A stretch of DNA of 64,000 bases from Mesotoga sp. BH458_6_3_2_1 (GCF_003664995.1 NZ_JFHL01000002.1:434001-498000), one strand, 5' to 3'; positions 51,828 to 61,619 are shown, counted from the first letter of the stretch. Notes: generated by a model from the sequence alone, not told the origin. Translations and numbers: made by a program.

Positions 51828-53132
51828 CTATTGCTGAGAAGAGTCCTCTCCGGAACTTCTTTCACTGCCTTTCTCTTCTTTTTCTAGTGATGGTTCCATT
51901 TCGCTTATTGCGGCGCGCTCAATTACTGCGTCAAGAACTTTGTTTCTAATTATGGTTGAAACAATGTCTTCCTTGATGTCTTCGCGAGAAGTAACCATCT
52001 CTCTCGCCCTGTCGGCAGAGATTCCCCAGTACGGTGCCATTTCCTCCGCATAAGCCTCGATTTCTTCTTGTTCCGCCTTGAAGCCTTCTTTCGAGGCAAT
52101 TTCGTCAATGAACCTTGACTTCTTTATCTCATCGAAGACACCGCTTCTGAAGTTTTCCAAAAGTTTCTCTTCACTTCCGGCCTGTTTCAAGTAGTTATCA
52201 TAGCTCTTCTCTTTCTTCGAGTTCTCTATAGTCCTCTGAACGAAATAATCGAGAGTGGAGTCGGAGATTTCTATTTCAACCAGATCATTGATCTTGTCCA
52301 TAGCCTGTTGCCTCAAAAAGTCCTTCTGCCAATTTAAGAAGGATTCCACTCCCTCCTTCTCGACAATCCGCTTGAGTTCTTCGAGAGAATTGGCCTCGGC
52401 GTTTACCGTCTTCGCAAATTCATCGTCAAGATCTAATGGACTCTTGCTGAGAACATCCAATATTTTGACCGAATAGAAGTATTCATTATCCGAGTCTTCG
52501 AACGTTCTGTCAAATTCAACTACGTCACCCTTTGTTTTTCCAATTACATTCTTGACAATCGGTCTGTCGTCGTCGGGAGCAACTGTGAGCTCCTGAACTT
52601 TGTTTTCGGCAATTTTCTTGCCATCTTTAGTTATCGTATATTCTATCTTGACTATGTCGCCATTTTCAACCTGTCCCTCTTTTGGCTCCACTATAGCGTG
52701 TTCGTTTCTAAGTTCTTCGAGCCTATTGTTTACATAATTGAGTACTACTTCATCCTTCTTTGGGATTTTGAGATCAAGGTTTTCATAGTCAAAAATCTTG
52801 ACTTCGGGATCTCTGTGAAGCTTAACTTCAACTCTTGCGCCTTCTCCCTCCATCTTCTGATCTGTTATGACTGCTGGGATTAGGATTTTTTCCTCCTTTA
52901 GCTCTTCCTCGATTTTGTCTGAGAGGACCTCAAGAACCATCTCTTCAAAGCTCTCTGCAAGGAAGTTTCTTACTATGTTCAGGGGTACCTTTCCCTTCCT
53001 GAAACCGGGGATTGTGTACTGCTGATTAACATATTTGCCAACGTCCATTTCTGCCTTCCTAACCTCTTCCGAACCAAAGGAAAAGAGAAAGGTTTCAACA
53101 TTTTCTTCTTTCTTCACAAAGTTTTTCTCCAT
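51828..53132 (-). CDS. tig: Trigger factor
   Basis: A 434-residue ribosome-associated chaperone. The N-terminal ribosome-docking region keeps the GFRKGKVPLNIVR signature (usually GFRxGKxP). A short PPIase-like insert around VENGDIVKIEYTITKDGKKI is followed by the long helical C-terminal chaperone arms. The C-terminal tail is acidic. GGAGGT precedes the ATG. A TATAAT lies upstream on the minus strand (53183-53178). Confidence 0.95.
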   Translation of the reverse strand: MEKNFVKKEENVETFLFSFGSEEVRKAEMDVGKYVNQQYTIPGFRKGKVPLNIVRNFLAESFEEMVLEVLSDKIEEELKEEKILIPAVITDQKMEGEGARVEVKLHRDPEVKIFDYENLDLKIPKKDEVVLNYVNNRLEELRNEHAIVEPKEGQVENGDIVKIEYTITKDGKKIAENKVQELTVAPDDDRPIVKNVIGKTKGDVVEFDRTFEDSDNEYFYSVKILDVLSKSPLDLDDEFAKTVNAEANSLEELKRIVEKEGVESFLNWQKDFLRQQAMDKINDLVEIEISDSTLDYFVQRTIENSKKEKSYDNYLKQAGSEEKLLENFRSGVFDEIKKSRFIDEIASKEGFKAEQEEIEAYAEEMAPYWGISADRAREMVTSREDIKEDIVSTIIRNKVLDAVIERAAISEMEPSLEKEEKGSERSSGEDSSQQ

Positions 53133-53234
53133 TGGGAATTACCTCCATTCAGGTACTGGTTTTTTTTATGTCGTCTAATTATACGTATCTGTCGATTTTC
53201 CGCGGTTAAAGAGATGTTATAATTAATCTTTGTC

Positions 53235-53708
53235 TCACCTGAGTTCAATCAGCTCGTACTTAAGATCATTCGGATCAATTATGACAACGGTTTGTCTTCC
53301 AGTTAGATAGCCGCAGCTTTCACCGGGATTTACTATCACAGGACTAGGATCCAGTCTAATATCGAGCTTATGTGTATGACCGTAGAAAATAAAATCAGCT
53401 CTTAATGTATCTTTCAGTCCGAAAGGTTCATGCATTAGAATAACTCTATACCCGTTTACCTCGATCTCCTTCGGGCCTTTGATTAAGGACCCCCCAAGCA
53501 GGCTCTTGAGGCCGAGCAACTCTCCATCATTGTTTCCAATGACCACATGGAGTTCTCCGCTGAACCGAATTAGCTCTCGGGCTGCGAAAGGTGACACGAG
53601 ATCTCCGCAATGAAAGAGAACATCAACTTCTCTGTCAATTGCGAGACTCACTGCTTCTGAGATTCTTGTCATGTTGTCATGAGAATCCGACATTATCATC
53701 CATTTCAT
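53235..53708 (-). CDS. YfcE/MJ0936-type metallophosphoesterase
   Basis: A 157-residue phosphodiesterase with all metal motifs: SDSHDN, HCGDLVSP, GNNDGE, LMHEPFG and YGHTHKLD. The family cleaves phosphodiesters in vitro; the natural substrate is unclear. ATG 53708 follows GAGAGG; GTG 53717 is in frame but too close. A promoter lies upstream in the divergent region. Confidence 0.9.
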   Translation of the reverse strand: MKWMIMSDSHDNMTRISEAVSLAIDREVDVLFHCGDLVSPFAARELIRFSGELHVVIGNNDGELLGLKSLLGGSLIKGPKEIEVNGYRVILMHEPFGLKDTLRADFIFYGHTHKLDIRLDPSPVIVNPGESCGYLTGRQTVVIIDPNDLKYELIELR

Positions 53709-53766
53709 TTCACTCACCTCTCGGTGATTCTATTTGGTGTTGAAAAGTGAAGGTGAATCGAATACA

Positions 53767-53795
53767 ATTATAACTGCACGTGACCCAAGGGACAA
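53767..53795 (-). promoter_or_regulatory. Probable promoter of the YfcE gene
   Basis: On the minus strand TTGTCC (53795-53790) and TATAAT (53772-53767) are 17 bases apart; transcription would begin near 53760, 52 bases before the ATG. Confidence 0.45.
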
Positions 53796-53828
53796 AGGGT
53801 TTCGGATCTGGTGCCCGCGGAGGTTTGC

Positions 53829-54500
53829 TTGAATAACTTGAATAATAAGAGATTGGTAGTTCGCTTCTGCTGTGGAGGTCTCATGAGATTTCTTTCTCAC
53901 CAGGAAACCGTCACAGCAATTGAACGGACAATCAGGAGATCTGGGCTATCCGTGACTTTTACACAGGGATTCCATCCCCGGATAAAAGTGAGTTATTCGC
54001 CAGCAATTCCTACTGGAGTGGCAAGTCTGGCACATTATGTTCTTCTTGAAACAGATGAAAAGAACAGTGATCCCGTGAGTCTGTTGAACTCCGCAGCCAA
54101 TTATACCCTTCGCGCTCTATCGTCATGGTACCTGTCTTCCGATCACAAAAGAATTGAAGATTTTATTGATTCCTACAGAATGGTTCTCGTACTTCCAAGG
54201 GAGCTCTATGATCCAAATCTATATGATGCAGGCGCTGAAGTCACAAAAAAGACTAAAAGTGGGCAAAGAGATTACCTGGCCGGAGACGTCTTTCAGGACA
54301 TCTCAGTGACCACCTTGAAAACTGTCTATATGGTAAAATATTCTCAGCCAGTAGACTCAATGGTTCCAGCGGAGGAAATGCTAAAGATTTTGTCGAAAGA
54401 AGGTACCGCTTCTCATGAAGGGGTAATTGTTTTTGTGGAAGAAGGGTTGCTTCGTGGGAAATATACTTCAAATATTCTGGATGAAATAGGAGGGATATAA
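53829..54500 (+). CDS. DUF2344 protein (radical-SAM-linked, TIGR03936)
   Basis: A 223-residue protein of the DUF2344 family. It has the N-terminal [20 protein letters not shown] segment, [18 protein letters not shown] and a variable C-terminus. Usually it is fused or adjacent to a B12-binding radical-SAM protein; here no such gene is near, so its partner must be elsewhere. TTG 53829 lies five bases after GGAGG; GTG 53811 is in frame but before it. It begins a long plus-strand operon that runs to 62777. Confidence 0.88.
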   Translation: MNNLNNKRLVVRFCCGGLMRFLSHQETVTAIERTIRRSGLSVTFTQGFHPRIKVSYSPAIPTGVASLAHYVLLETDEKNSDPVSLLNSAANYTLRALSSWYLSSDHKRIEDFIDSYRMVLVLPRELYDPNLYDAGAEVTKKTKSGQRDYLAGDVFQDISVTTLKTVYMVKYSQPVDSMVPAEEMLKILSKEGTASHEGVIVFVEEGLLRGKYTSNILDEIGGI

Positions 54501-54501
54501 T

Positions 54502-55260
54502 ATGTCCGGTCACAACAAGTGGGCAAATATCAAGCACAGAAAGGGCGCACAAGACGCCAAGAGATCGAAGGTTTTCACGAAGATCATCAGAGAGCTTATG
54601 GTCTCGGCAAGAGAAGGTGGTTCTGATCCAAATACAAACACCTCTTTGAGAACTGCTATAGAAAAGGCGAGAGCGGCAAATATGCCTAAAGACACGATGG
54701 AAAAAGCAATCAAGAAGGGTGCAGGGGAACTCGAAGGGCAGTCGTTCTCTGAGGCTCTTTATGAAGGCTACGCTCCGGGTGGTGTTGCACTTCTGATCAG
54801 ATGTCTTACTGATAATAAGAACAGAACAGCACAGGAAATTAGGCACACTCTTTCGAAATACGGCGGTTCGATGGCCGAAAGTGGTGCTGTCAGCTGGATG
54901 TTTGAAAGAAAGGGAATCATTACCGTAGCAAAAGAACAGATTTCTGATCTGGAAGAGTTTCAGCTTCTTGCTATAGAGGCAGGAGCCGAGGATATAAAAG
55001 ACGAAGCAGATCCAATCGAGATCGTGACCTCTCCGGACTCAGTATCAGATGTAAAGACTGCCCTTGAAGAAAACGGCTATTCATTGTCTTACGATATGAG
55101 TTACATTCCGAGCAACACGCTAAAAGTTGAGGGTTCAGATGCGGGTAAGCTTTTTAAACTTCTCGACATTCTTGAAGACAACGACGATGTTCAGGAGATC
55201 TACGACAATTCAGATATCGATGAAGCCGAAATGGAGGCTCTCGCCGAGCAAATGGGTTGA
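54502..55260 (+). CDS. YebC/PmpR-family protein
   Basis: A 252-residue protein with the YebC signature: [57 protein letters not shown] and [16 protein letters not shown]. The family acts as a transcriptional regulator or, as shown for TACO1 and YebC, helps ribosomes through proline-rich stretches. It starts one base after the DUF2344 stop. GGAGGG precedes the ATG. Confidence 0.94.
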   Translation: MSGHNKWANIKHRKGAQDAKRSKVFTKIIRELMVSAREGGSDPNTNTSLRTAIEKARAANMPKDTMEKAIKKGAGELEGQSFSEALYEGYAPGGVALLIRCLTDNKNRTAQEIRHTLSKYGGSMAESGAVSWMFERKGIITVAKEQISDLEEFQLLAIEAGAEDIKDEADPIEIVTSPDSVSDVKTALEENGYSLSYDMSYIPSNTLKVEGSDAGKLFKLLDILEDNDDVQEIYDNSDIDEAEMEALAEQMG

Positions 55261-55300
55261 TCCTCACTGCCCTTTTGGGCAACATGTGGAGTGATAATAA

Positions 55301-55777
55301 TTGCTGTCTCTTCTTGGGATTACTCTGGCCTTGATTCTTGATCAAGTAAGCAAGTATTTCGTCGAGAATGGAATGACGTATTTTCAGCGAATAGATTTGG
55401 TCGGAGGAATTTTTGGCTTAAGATATGTGAGAAATACAGGTGTGGCATTTGGCCTTTTCAAGAATCAGGAGCCTTGGCTTCTGGCTTTTGTCGCTATAGG
55501 AATTGTAGTAGCGATAGTAATTGCTTCGAGTTTTCATTCCTCCAAACTATCCAGATGGGAGTCCTTCTTTGTTGGTCTGATTGTTGGTGGTGCACTTGGT
55601 AACAATCTGGTGGATAGACTGAGATTAGGGCACGTTGTTGATTTCTTCGAATTGAAGGGGTTCCCAGCGATTTTCAATTTTGCAGATATGTGCATTGTCT
55701 TTGGTGCGGCCTTGCTTACACTTTCCGTATATCGAAGGGAGAAGCGTGCTTCAAGAGATAATAGTCTCCAGTCGTGA
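55301..55777 (+). CDS. lspA: Signal peptidase II (lipoprotein signal peptidase)
   Basis: A 158-residue four-helix aspartic protease. Catalytic aspartates lie in GGALGNNLVDRLRLG and FNFADMCIV. The N-terminal LDQVSKYFVENGM and the VRNTGVAFGLF strand are typical. It removes signal peptides after Lgt has lipidated the cysteine. TTG 55301 follows GGAGTGAT. The rluD start overlaps its end by 32 bases, a common arrangement (lspA-rluD) in many bacteria. Confidence 0.95.
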   Translation: MLSLLGITLALILDQVSKYFVENGMTYFQRIDLVGGIFGLRYVRNTGVAFGLFKNQEPWLLAFVAIGIVVAIVIASSFHSSKLSRWESFFVGLIVGGALGNNLVDRLRLGHVVDFFELKGFPAIFNFADMCIVFGAALLTLSVYRREKRASRDNSLQS

Positions 55778-56678
55778 GGACGGCTGGAGACTTGATAAGA
55801 TAGTCGTTGAGAAGGCTCCACCATGGGTTTCCCGAACATTTGTGCAGCGCCAGATCAAAGAAACGAAGGTTTTTGTGGACAGAAAGCCCAGAAAGCCCGC
55901 CTACAAAGTGAAGACTGGAGAATCTATCACTTTTGAGCTTCCCGACAAACCGGAGGTTCTATCTGTAGAACCTGAAGAGATCCCTCTTAATATTGTCTTC
56001 GAAGATCACGACATAATCGTCGTGAACAAAGATCCGGGCATTATTGTTCATCCTTTGCCTAGAAAACAGACTGGAACACTCGTAAATGCTCTTCTGAACC
56101 ACTGTATGGATCTACAGGGTATTGGAGGTGTGACGAGACCTGGTATTGTTCACAGACTGGATAAAGATACAAGCGGAGTAATAATTGTTGCAAAGAATGA
56201 TCTAGCTCATGTGTCTCTCTCAAGCCAGTTCAAGAACAGATTGACTTCTAAGGATTACATAGCGATTGTTAGAGGCAAGACTCCAATATCCGGAAAGGTC
56301 GATTATTCGATTGCCCGCCATCCTGTGAACAGACTAAAGATGTCGGTAAATGAAAGTGGTAAGGAGTCACTAACATATTATCGAACTCTGAAAAACTTCT
56401 CCGAAATCGCCTCTTTGGTTTTTGTAAGTCCTAAGACCGGCAGGACACATCAAATAAGGGTTCATATGAGAGAAAAGGGCTTCCCGCTTCTTGGAGACGC
56501 CGTTTATGGCAAGGCTAGAGACGATGAGATATTCGGAGTTAAGAGACAGATGCTGCATGCGGCGAGACTCACTGTATCTCACCCCCGCTCAGGGAAGCGA
56601 ATGACTTTTATTGCCTCACTCCCCGCTGATATGAAGGAAGTAATAGTGAACCTCTCTGAATTGGTGACAAAAAGATGA
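55746..56678 (+). CDS. rluD: Ribosomal large subunit pseudouridine synthase, RluD family
   Basis: A 310-residue enzyme. An S4 domain (residues 1-80, DGWRLDKIVVEK... FVQRQIKETKVFVD) precedes the catalytic domain with GIVHRLDKDTSGVIIVAKN (catalytic Asp in HRLD) and the GRTHQIRVHM motif. It makes pseudouridine in helix 69 of 23S rRNA if it is a true RluD; RluC-like or tRNA specificity is possible. GTG 55746 lies after AAGGGAG, within lspA. The longer frame from 55680 is inside lspA and lacks a ribosome site. Confidence 0.93.
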   Translation: MLQEIIVSSREDGWRLDKIVVEKAPPWVSRTFVQRQIKETKVFVDRKPRKPAYKVKTGESITFELPDKPEVLSVEPEEIPLNIVFEDHDIIVVNKDPGIIVHPLPRKQTGTLVNALLNHCMDLQGIGGVTRPGIVHRLDKDTSGVIIVAKNDLAHVSLSSQFKNRLTSKDYIAIVRGKTPISGKVDYSIARHPVNRLKMSVNESGKESLTYYRTLKNFSEIASLVFVSPKTGRTHQIRVHMREKGFPLLGDAVYGKARDDEIFGVKRQMLHAARLTVSHPRSGKRMTFIASLPADMKEVIVNLSELVTKR

Positions 56679-59374
56679 AGACAGCTTTTTTGATCACTAA
56701 GCACGAGTTGTTCGGTTCCGTTCTTGAAATCAAGGACACGGCTGAAGAATTGAAGAGGAGAGGCTACAAAAGATGTGTGATTCTTGATTCCTCTCTGTCA
56801 TCCTTTGTGAAGTGGTATTCAGTTCTCTCCAGTTCGGGTATAGTGACCGTGCCCGGTCTGAGAGAGGGGTATGAATACTGGATTGCAAAAAATGAAAGTG
56901 GTTTCAGAGAACTTCTCGTTCGCACTATTCATGACTCTGAAAACCTAATAAACATAAAAGGAAAGCCCCGTAATCTTGACAGTTCCTCAAAAAATCCGAT
57001 CTGGGAGTGTCGCTATCTAGATCACCAAAGTGAGAGATTCAGAGTATATACTTCTCTTGGATCTTCAACTGAAGAAGCGGATTACTCTCTGCCTGATGAA
57101 AAACTCTATCATGAGATTGAGGAAGATCTTGCTGAACTGCTCTCCAGACTACCTAAAGAATTCCATCTCCAGAAGATAGATCATGTCTTTCCTGTGAGAT
57201 CATCACCAGAAGAGTTCTCTTCCCTTCTGCGAAGAACTCTTGAATCGAAGAAGTTGGAAAGCAGTTACTCTGAAAGGCTTAATAGGGAGCTTTCGGTAAT
57301 CATTTCCAAAGATATTCAGGATTATTTCATGACAGTCTCAAAGATTGTTGAAATCGCAAAGAACAATAATTGCTGGATAGGCCCCGGAAGAGGGTCAGCC
57401 GTTGGTTCTCTTGTCAGCTACTTGCTTGGCATAACTCGCATTGATCCCGTGGAGGAAGAGCTCTTCTTTGAAAGATTTCTTAGTTTGAAGAGAAACGATC
57501 CCCCTGATATTGACCTTGATGTTGACGATAAATCAAGGCAGAAACTTCTGAATAAACTCGGCGAGTATTTCGGCCATGACTGTTTCTGTCTTATAAGTAC
57601 TGCTTCAACTTTTAGTTTTAAAGGAGCTGCTCGCGAAATTGGACGGAAGCTTGGAGTCGATGGACAGAGAGTATCGAGACTAATCGAATGGAGTAAGGAG
57701 GGGCAAAGGTTTCCGTATGCATTTGAAAACGATGTTGATATGAAACAGCTGTTTGAGATGTCAAAGCTTGTAGTGGGACTTTATTCAGGTTTTTCAATTC
57801 ATGCGGCCGGTGTTATTCTATCAAGTATTCCTCTAACGGGACTGATACCTCTCAATTCAAATGATGGGCTGGCGGTTTCTTTATGGGATATGGATTCTCT
57901 TCGGATTGTTGGTTTTCAGAAGATTGATCTACTCGGTTTGAAGAACCTGTCCTTCCTGAAGGAAATGACGAAAGGAAGAGAGCCGTGGGACTACCCAACG
58001 AATGATTCCAAGACTTATGAAACTCTTGGTAGAGGATATACGTCGGCAGTATTCCAACTCGAAGCGCCTTTTGCAACAAGGGTCGTTAGATCGGTGAAAC
58101 CTGTTTCGTTGAGAGACCTCTCAATCGCTATAGCCCTTAATAGGCCTGGTCCAATCAAGTCTGGAGTGACCGAGCGTTTTCTAAGACTCTCAAGAACTCC
58201 TTCGGAAATCGAGAAGATAAGGAGAAAGGTTCCTGTTTTGGCGGAAACTGGCGGACTTCTCGTTTATCAGGAACAGGTCTTAAAGATTGCTGCAAGCATG
58301 CTCTCTCTAGAAGCTGATGATGGTGAGCTCCTTAGAAGAGCTATTTCCAAGAAAGAGAAAGAAGCAGTCGATGGACTGCTTCGAAGTTCACCTGGCTATA
58401 GTGAACTTCAACCGGATAGAAGGGAGAAGTTGTATTCTTTCCTTGTCAATTTTGCTGGTTATGCCTTCAACAAGTCTCACAGTCTTAGCTATGCAATGAT
58501 TGCGTACTGGTTGGCGTATTTCAAGGCAAACCATCCCGAGATCTTCTATCCACTTATATTGGCAGAACTTCCTCGCAACAGCCTGCCGCGAGCTGTTGCA
58601 GAAATAAGAGATCAAGGTTTGAAGCTATGTGCAGGGAAGGAAGCTTCACAGAGTTCCGGCTGTGTTTCTCTTTCCATTCCGGGACTTCTCAAGAATCATG
58701 AACTGAGACCTGTGCCAGTTGAGGATTCTTTCTTCACTTTTGTAAGAAACAACAGATCGAAATACCAAGCTAGGGATCTTGAAAGGCTTATTAAAAGCGG
58801 TTATCTAGACGGTTTTGGAGAAAGAAACGAGTTATTGAAGAAAATGAACGACGCCTTGATGGGAGTTGATCCCGAACTTAAATCTATCCGAGCTGTATTT
58901 GGTTACAAGGAAGAGTCACAGGAGAAAAACGAGAGAGACACGTTAATCGACAGGGCAATGATGGAATTGGAGGTTCTTGGTTTCAATCTAACAGAGATCG
59001 AGCCACCAGATCTTTCCAGAGAAGCGACTGATTTCGAGGTTACAACGGCGCTTGCTTGTTTGAGAACAGGGATAGCGCCTTACAGGAGAGTAGACTACAT
59101 GGGTAAGAGTTTCATTACAGATGGTAGATCGTTTATTGAGATAAGTAATCAAGTTCCTATTCAAGGTTATGTCTTATTCAAGAGCGGAAGACCTTTTGAG
59201 ATGAAGGAGAGAATCATGGAAGTCAACAGAGTATTCTTCGGACCGATCGAAGGAAAGTATCTTACCGATGCGGCCAGAATAGAGAATGTGGTTGTAAGAA
59301 CAGGAACTGCTCAGAAGGTAATCCAAAAAGCGAAGCCTTTAGATACTGACGCCGATGAGATAATTTGGAAATAG
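56675..59374 (+). CDS. dnaE: DNA polymerase III alpha subunit, short DnaE type with degenerate PHP domain
   Basis: An 899-residue C-family polymerase. The palm has the catalytic aspartates PDIDLDVDD, the GPGRGSAVGSLVSYLLGI site and the conserved FSIHAAGVIL and QKIDLLGLKN segments. The fingers and HhH regions follow (LNRPGPIKSGV, QEQVLKIAASM). The N-terminal PHP domain (residues 1-95) has lost the usual HxH and other metal ligands, so it is likely only structural. The length is near the short DnaE of Thermotoga. It is translationally coupled to rluD (ATGA overlap). A PolC is expected elsewhere. Confidence 0.92.
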   Translation: MKTAFLITKHELFGSVLEIKDTAEELKRRGYKRCVILDSSLSSFVKWYSVLSSSGIVTVPGLREGYEYWIAKNESGFRELLVRTIHDSENLINIKGKPRNLDSSSKNPIWECRYLDHQSERFRVYTSLGSSTEEADYSLPDEKLYHEIEEDLAELLSRLPKEFHLQKIDHVFPVRSSPEEFSSLLRRTLESKKLESSYSERLNRELSVIISKDIQDYFMTVSKIVEIAKNNNCWIGPGRGSAVGSLVSYLLGITRIDPVEEELFFERFLSLKRNDPPDIDLDVDDKSRQKLLNKLGEYFGHDCFCLISTASTFSFKGAAREIGRKLGVDGQRVSRLIEWSKEGQRFPYAFENDVDMKQLFEMSKLVVGLYSGFSIHAAGVILSSIPLTGLIPLNSNDGLAVSLWDMDSLRIVGFQKIDLLGLKNLSFLKEMTKGREPWDYPTNDSKTYETLGRGYTSAVFQLEAPFATRVVRSVKPVSLRDLSIAIALNRPGPIKSGVTERFLRLSRTPSEIEKIRRKVPVLAETGGLLVYQEQVLKIAASMLSLEADDGELLRRAISKKEKEAVDGLLRSSPGYSELQPDRREKLYSFLVNFAGYAFNKSHSLSYAMIAYWLAYFKANHPEIFYPLILAELPRNSLPRAVAEIRDQGLKLCAGKEASQSSGCVSLSIPGLLKNHELRPVPVEDSFFTFVRNNRSKYQARDLERLIKSGYLDGFGERNELLKKMNDALMGVDPELKSIRAVFGYKEESQEKNERDTLIDRAMMELEVLGFNLTEIEPPDLSREATDFEVTTALACLRTGIAPYRRVDYMGKSFITDGRSFIEISNQVPIQGYVLFKSGRPFEMKERIMEVNRVFFGPIEGKYLTDAARIENVVVRTGTAQKVIQKAKPLDTDADEIIWK

Positions 59375-59388
59375 AATTGGAGGAAATC

Positions 59389-60000
59389 ATGGAGATCTAC
59401 TTCGTGAGGCATGGGGAGACCGAATGGAACAATAGCAACCGCTGGCAAGGAAGATCGGATATCCCCTTGTCAGAAAAAGGCAGAGAGCAAGCTAAGAAAA
59501 CGGGCAGGTTTCTCAAGAGACTAATTCCCAGTACTGCAGCGGTCTTCACCAGTGATCTGGTAAGGGCAAGAGAGACTGCTGAAATCATTGGCCTCTTTCT
59601 AGGCAAATCTCCAATAGTCAACCCTGTTCTTCGTGAAGCAGATGTTGGCCTTTGGAATGGACTTGGCATTAGCGAGGCTTTCGAGAGTTTTGGAAACCTG
59701 ATAGAGTACTGGCGCAAGGATCCCTGGGCTGACATCCCCGACACGGAACCGCTTGGAGCAGTTCAAAGAAGAGCGGTTGAATTCGTGAGATATCTCTCTT
59801 CCAATTATCCAGGAAAGCAGGTAATTGTTGTTTCTCACGCATTATTGATTAGAACGGCTCTTTGCCATGCAATGGGACTGCCGCTTGAAAATCACTATCG
59901 ACTTTCAGTTCACAACTGCTCAGTGTCAGCAATTGGAGTTGGCAGGGCAGAAATTAGAGCCCTTGAGCTAAATCTCTGGCGACATCTGGAGGATTACTAG
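59389..60000 (+). CDS. Histidine-phosphatase family protein (phosphoglycerate mutase-like)
   Basis: A 203-residue phosphatase. It has the phosphohistidine motif YFVRHGETEWN at the N-terminus, VRARETAEII, and the second histidine in VVSHALLIRTAL. Similar proteins include CobC alpha-ribazole phosphatase and broad-range sugar phosphatases; the substrate is undetermined. ATG 59389 lies seven bases after GGAGG. It ends at the GTG of comB (1-base overlap). Confidence 0.9.
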   Translation: MEIYFVRHGETEWNNSNRWQGRSDIPLSEKGREQAKKTGRFLKRLIPSTAAVFTSDLVRARETAEIIGLFLGKSPIVNPVLREADVGLWNGLGISEAFESFGNLIEYWRKDPWADIPDTEPLGAVQRRAVEFVRYLSSNYPGKQVIVVSHALLIRTALCHAMGLPLENHYRLSVHNCSVSAIGVGRAEIRALELNLWRHLEDY

Positions 60001-60701
60001 TGGCAATGGAAGTGAGAGTCAACCTTCTACCACGGTTGCTCAACGAGGAGACAGACGTTGCCGTGGTGATTGATGTACTTAGAGCTACGAGCACCATGAC
60101 GGCAGCACTTCACTTCGGAGCTAAGAAAATTGTGCCGGTGCTATCTGTCGAAGAAGCAAAGAAGTACAGGGAGGACAATTTTGAAGTGCTAACTGTTGGT
60201 GAAAGAGGGTCTAAGAAGATCGATGGTTTTGATCTTGGCAATTCCCCGCGCGAGCTCTCTGAAGAGATGATTGAAGGGAAAGAACTGGTAATTACTACAA
60301 CAAACGGGACAGTTGCTGTCTCAAAATCAAAGAGGGCAAGAAAAGTAATACTTGCTTCTTTCCTAAATCTGGGAAGCGTAGTCAGACTTCTGAAAAGAGA
60401 AAGCGGGAGAATAGAGTTGCAATGCGCAGGTACCGATGGTGATCCTTCACTGGAAGACACTTTGCTTGCGGGGGCACTCGTTTCTCAGCTCGAAATCGGC
60501 CACATCAATGACAGCTGCAGGATTTCCTCAGTGCTTTATGAAGCCGTCAAGGATAATCTGGAGAGTTTCATTTTGGAGAATGGTGTGCAAGCGAAGAGAC
60601 TAGTCTCTCTTGGATTTTTTGAAGATGTGGGCTTTTGTGCTAAAATCAATCTGTACGATCTTGTTCCGCTTTGGCGGGATGGTGGCTTCGTACGGGGGTA
60701 G
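60000..60701 (+). CDS. comB: 2-phosphosulfolactate phosphatase family protein (ComB)
   Basis: A 233-residue ComB-family protein with DVLRATSTMTAAL, GERGSKKIDGFDLGNSPRE, VITTTNGTVA, and CAGTDGDPSLEDTLLAGAL. In methanogens the enzyme makes sulfolactate for coenzyme M; in bacteria the physiological role is unclear. Here no other sulfolactate genes are near, so only the family can be stated. GTG 60000 lies seven bases after GGAGG. It is coupled to its neighbours on both sides. Confidence 0.9.
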   Translation: MAMEVRVNLLPRLLNEETDVAVVIDVLRATSTMTAALHFGAKKIVPVLSVEEAKKYREDNFEVLTVGERGSKKIDGFDLGNSPRELSEEMIEGKELVITTTNGTVAVSKSKRARKVILASFLNLGSVVRLLKRESGRIELQCAGTDGDPSLEDTLLAGALVSQLEIGHINDSCRISSVLYEAVKDNLESFILENGVQAKRLVSLGFFEDVGFCAKINLYDLVPLWRDGGFVRG

Positions 60702-60705
60702 TTCG

Positions 60706-60918
60706 ATGGAGTTCGTTTCTAATGCTTTTTTTGTTATAGCGATGGGTGCGCTCTTTCTATCGTTGGTTTTCTTTGAGATTGGTACAAAGAAGGTGCGCAA
60801 ACCAAAAAGCGAAGTGAAGCCTGAAGATTACAAACCTTATGATAAGAAAGGCTGGTATTCCCTTGTTGCAGCCGGGGGGTTTCTTGGTCTATCTTTGTTG
60901 TTTGCATTGATTTTGTGA
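60706..60918 (+). CDS. Small two-helix membrane protein
   Basis: A 70-residue protein. ATG 60706 lies seven bases after GGGGG. It has two hydrophobic segments (AFFVIAMGALFLSLVFFEIG and LVAAGGFLGLSLLFALIL) with a charged loop (KKVRKPKSEVKPEDYKP). The frame extends back to 60610 inside comB, which I reject. Unknown function. It overlaps the GTG of the next frame only if the longer start of that gene is used. Confidence 0.75.
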   Translation: MEFVSNAFFVIAMGALFLSLVFFEIGTKKVRKPKSEVKPEDYKPYDKKGWYSLVAAGGFLGLSLLFALIL

Positions 60919-60938
60919 AGGTCGAGGGGGTTGGTGAA

Positions 60939-61580
60939 ATGCCTAGCAAGCTAGCAGTTGACAACGTCGTTTCGAAACTGCCGGGAGTTCACAGCGCACG
61001 AATCGTCTATGATGAGAGCGGAGAAATGGTCGAAATTCATGTTCTGGCGGACATTTCCAAACCGGCAAAGCAATTGGTTAGAGACATTGAAACAGCAATC
61101 TTCGCTTCGAGCGGGATCAAGATTGATAGAAAGATAGTCTCTATCGCGCAGATATCTCTTGATTCCGGCGATGAAGAAGAGGCTTCGGTAATAAGGCCTT
61201 ACCAAAAGGAAGAAGTCCAAGGGTACAACTTCCAACTTACTAGTCTTGAAACAAAAGCTACGATGAGGCGGCTCGATATCACTGTAATACTAGATTATGA
61301 AGGGAAAGAACTCGAGGGTTCTTCCATAGTTGATGTTGGTGATGACGAGAAATATATGGCGATTGTAGAGTCTACCGTCGCGGCCATCAGAGATGTAATA
61401 CCCAGTTTCAGGATTGAGTTCATTGAAAAGCTGGAATACGGTATGACAGAAATTGTCATGGCCGTGGGATCTTCACTGGTAAACGGAAAGAGAAAGAGAG
61501 AAGCTGGCGCGAGGCTCTGCAAGAAGGATAGTCTGAATGATTTCGCACTGGTCGTCTTAGAGATAATAAACAAGATCTGA
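60939..61580 (+). CDS. Conserved hypothetical protein, two-domain alpha/beta
   Basis: A 213-residue protein. Residues 1-60 (VVSKLPGVHSARIVYDESGEMVEIHVLAD, shown here only as a pattern of strand, turn and strand) look like a small ferredoxin-like fold that also appears in secretion and regulatory proteins. Residues 90-213 are a second alpha/beta domain with no known relatives. ATG 60939 lies eight bases after GAGGGGG; the frame reaches back to 60915. It lies between the small membrane protein and the aminotransferase, so it may belong to the same transcript. Confidence 0.7.
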   Translation: MPSKLAVDNVVSKLPGVHSARIVYDESGEMVEIHVLADISKPAKQLVRDIETAIFASSGIKIDRKIVSIAQISLDSGDEEEASVIRPYQKEEVQGYNFQLTSLETKATMRRLDITVILDYEGKELEGSSIVDVGDDEKYMAIVESTVAAIRDVIPSFRIEFIEKLEYGMTEIVMAVGSSLVNGKRKREAGARLCKKDSLNDFALVVLEIINKI

Positions 61581-61619
61581 AATTTAAAACACTGATTGAA
61601 AAACCGCGGAGGTGCTCTG

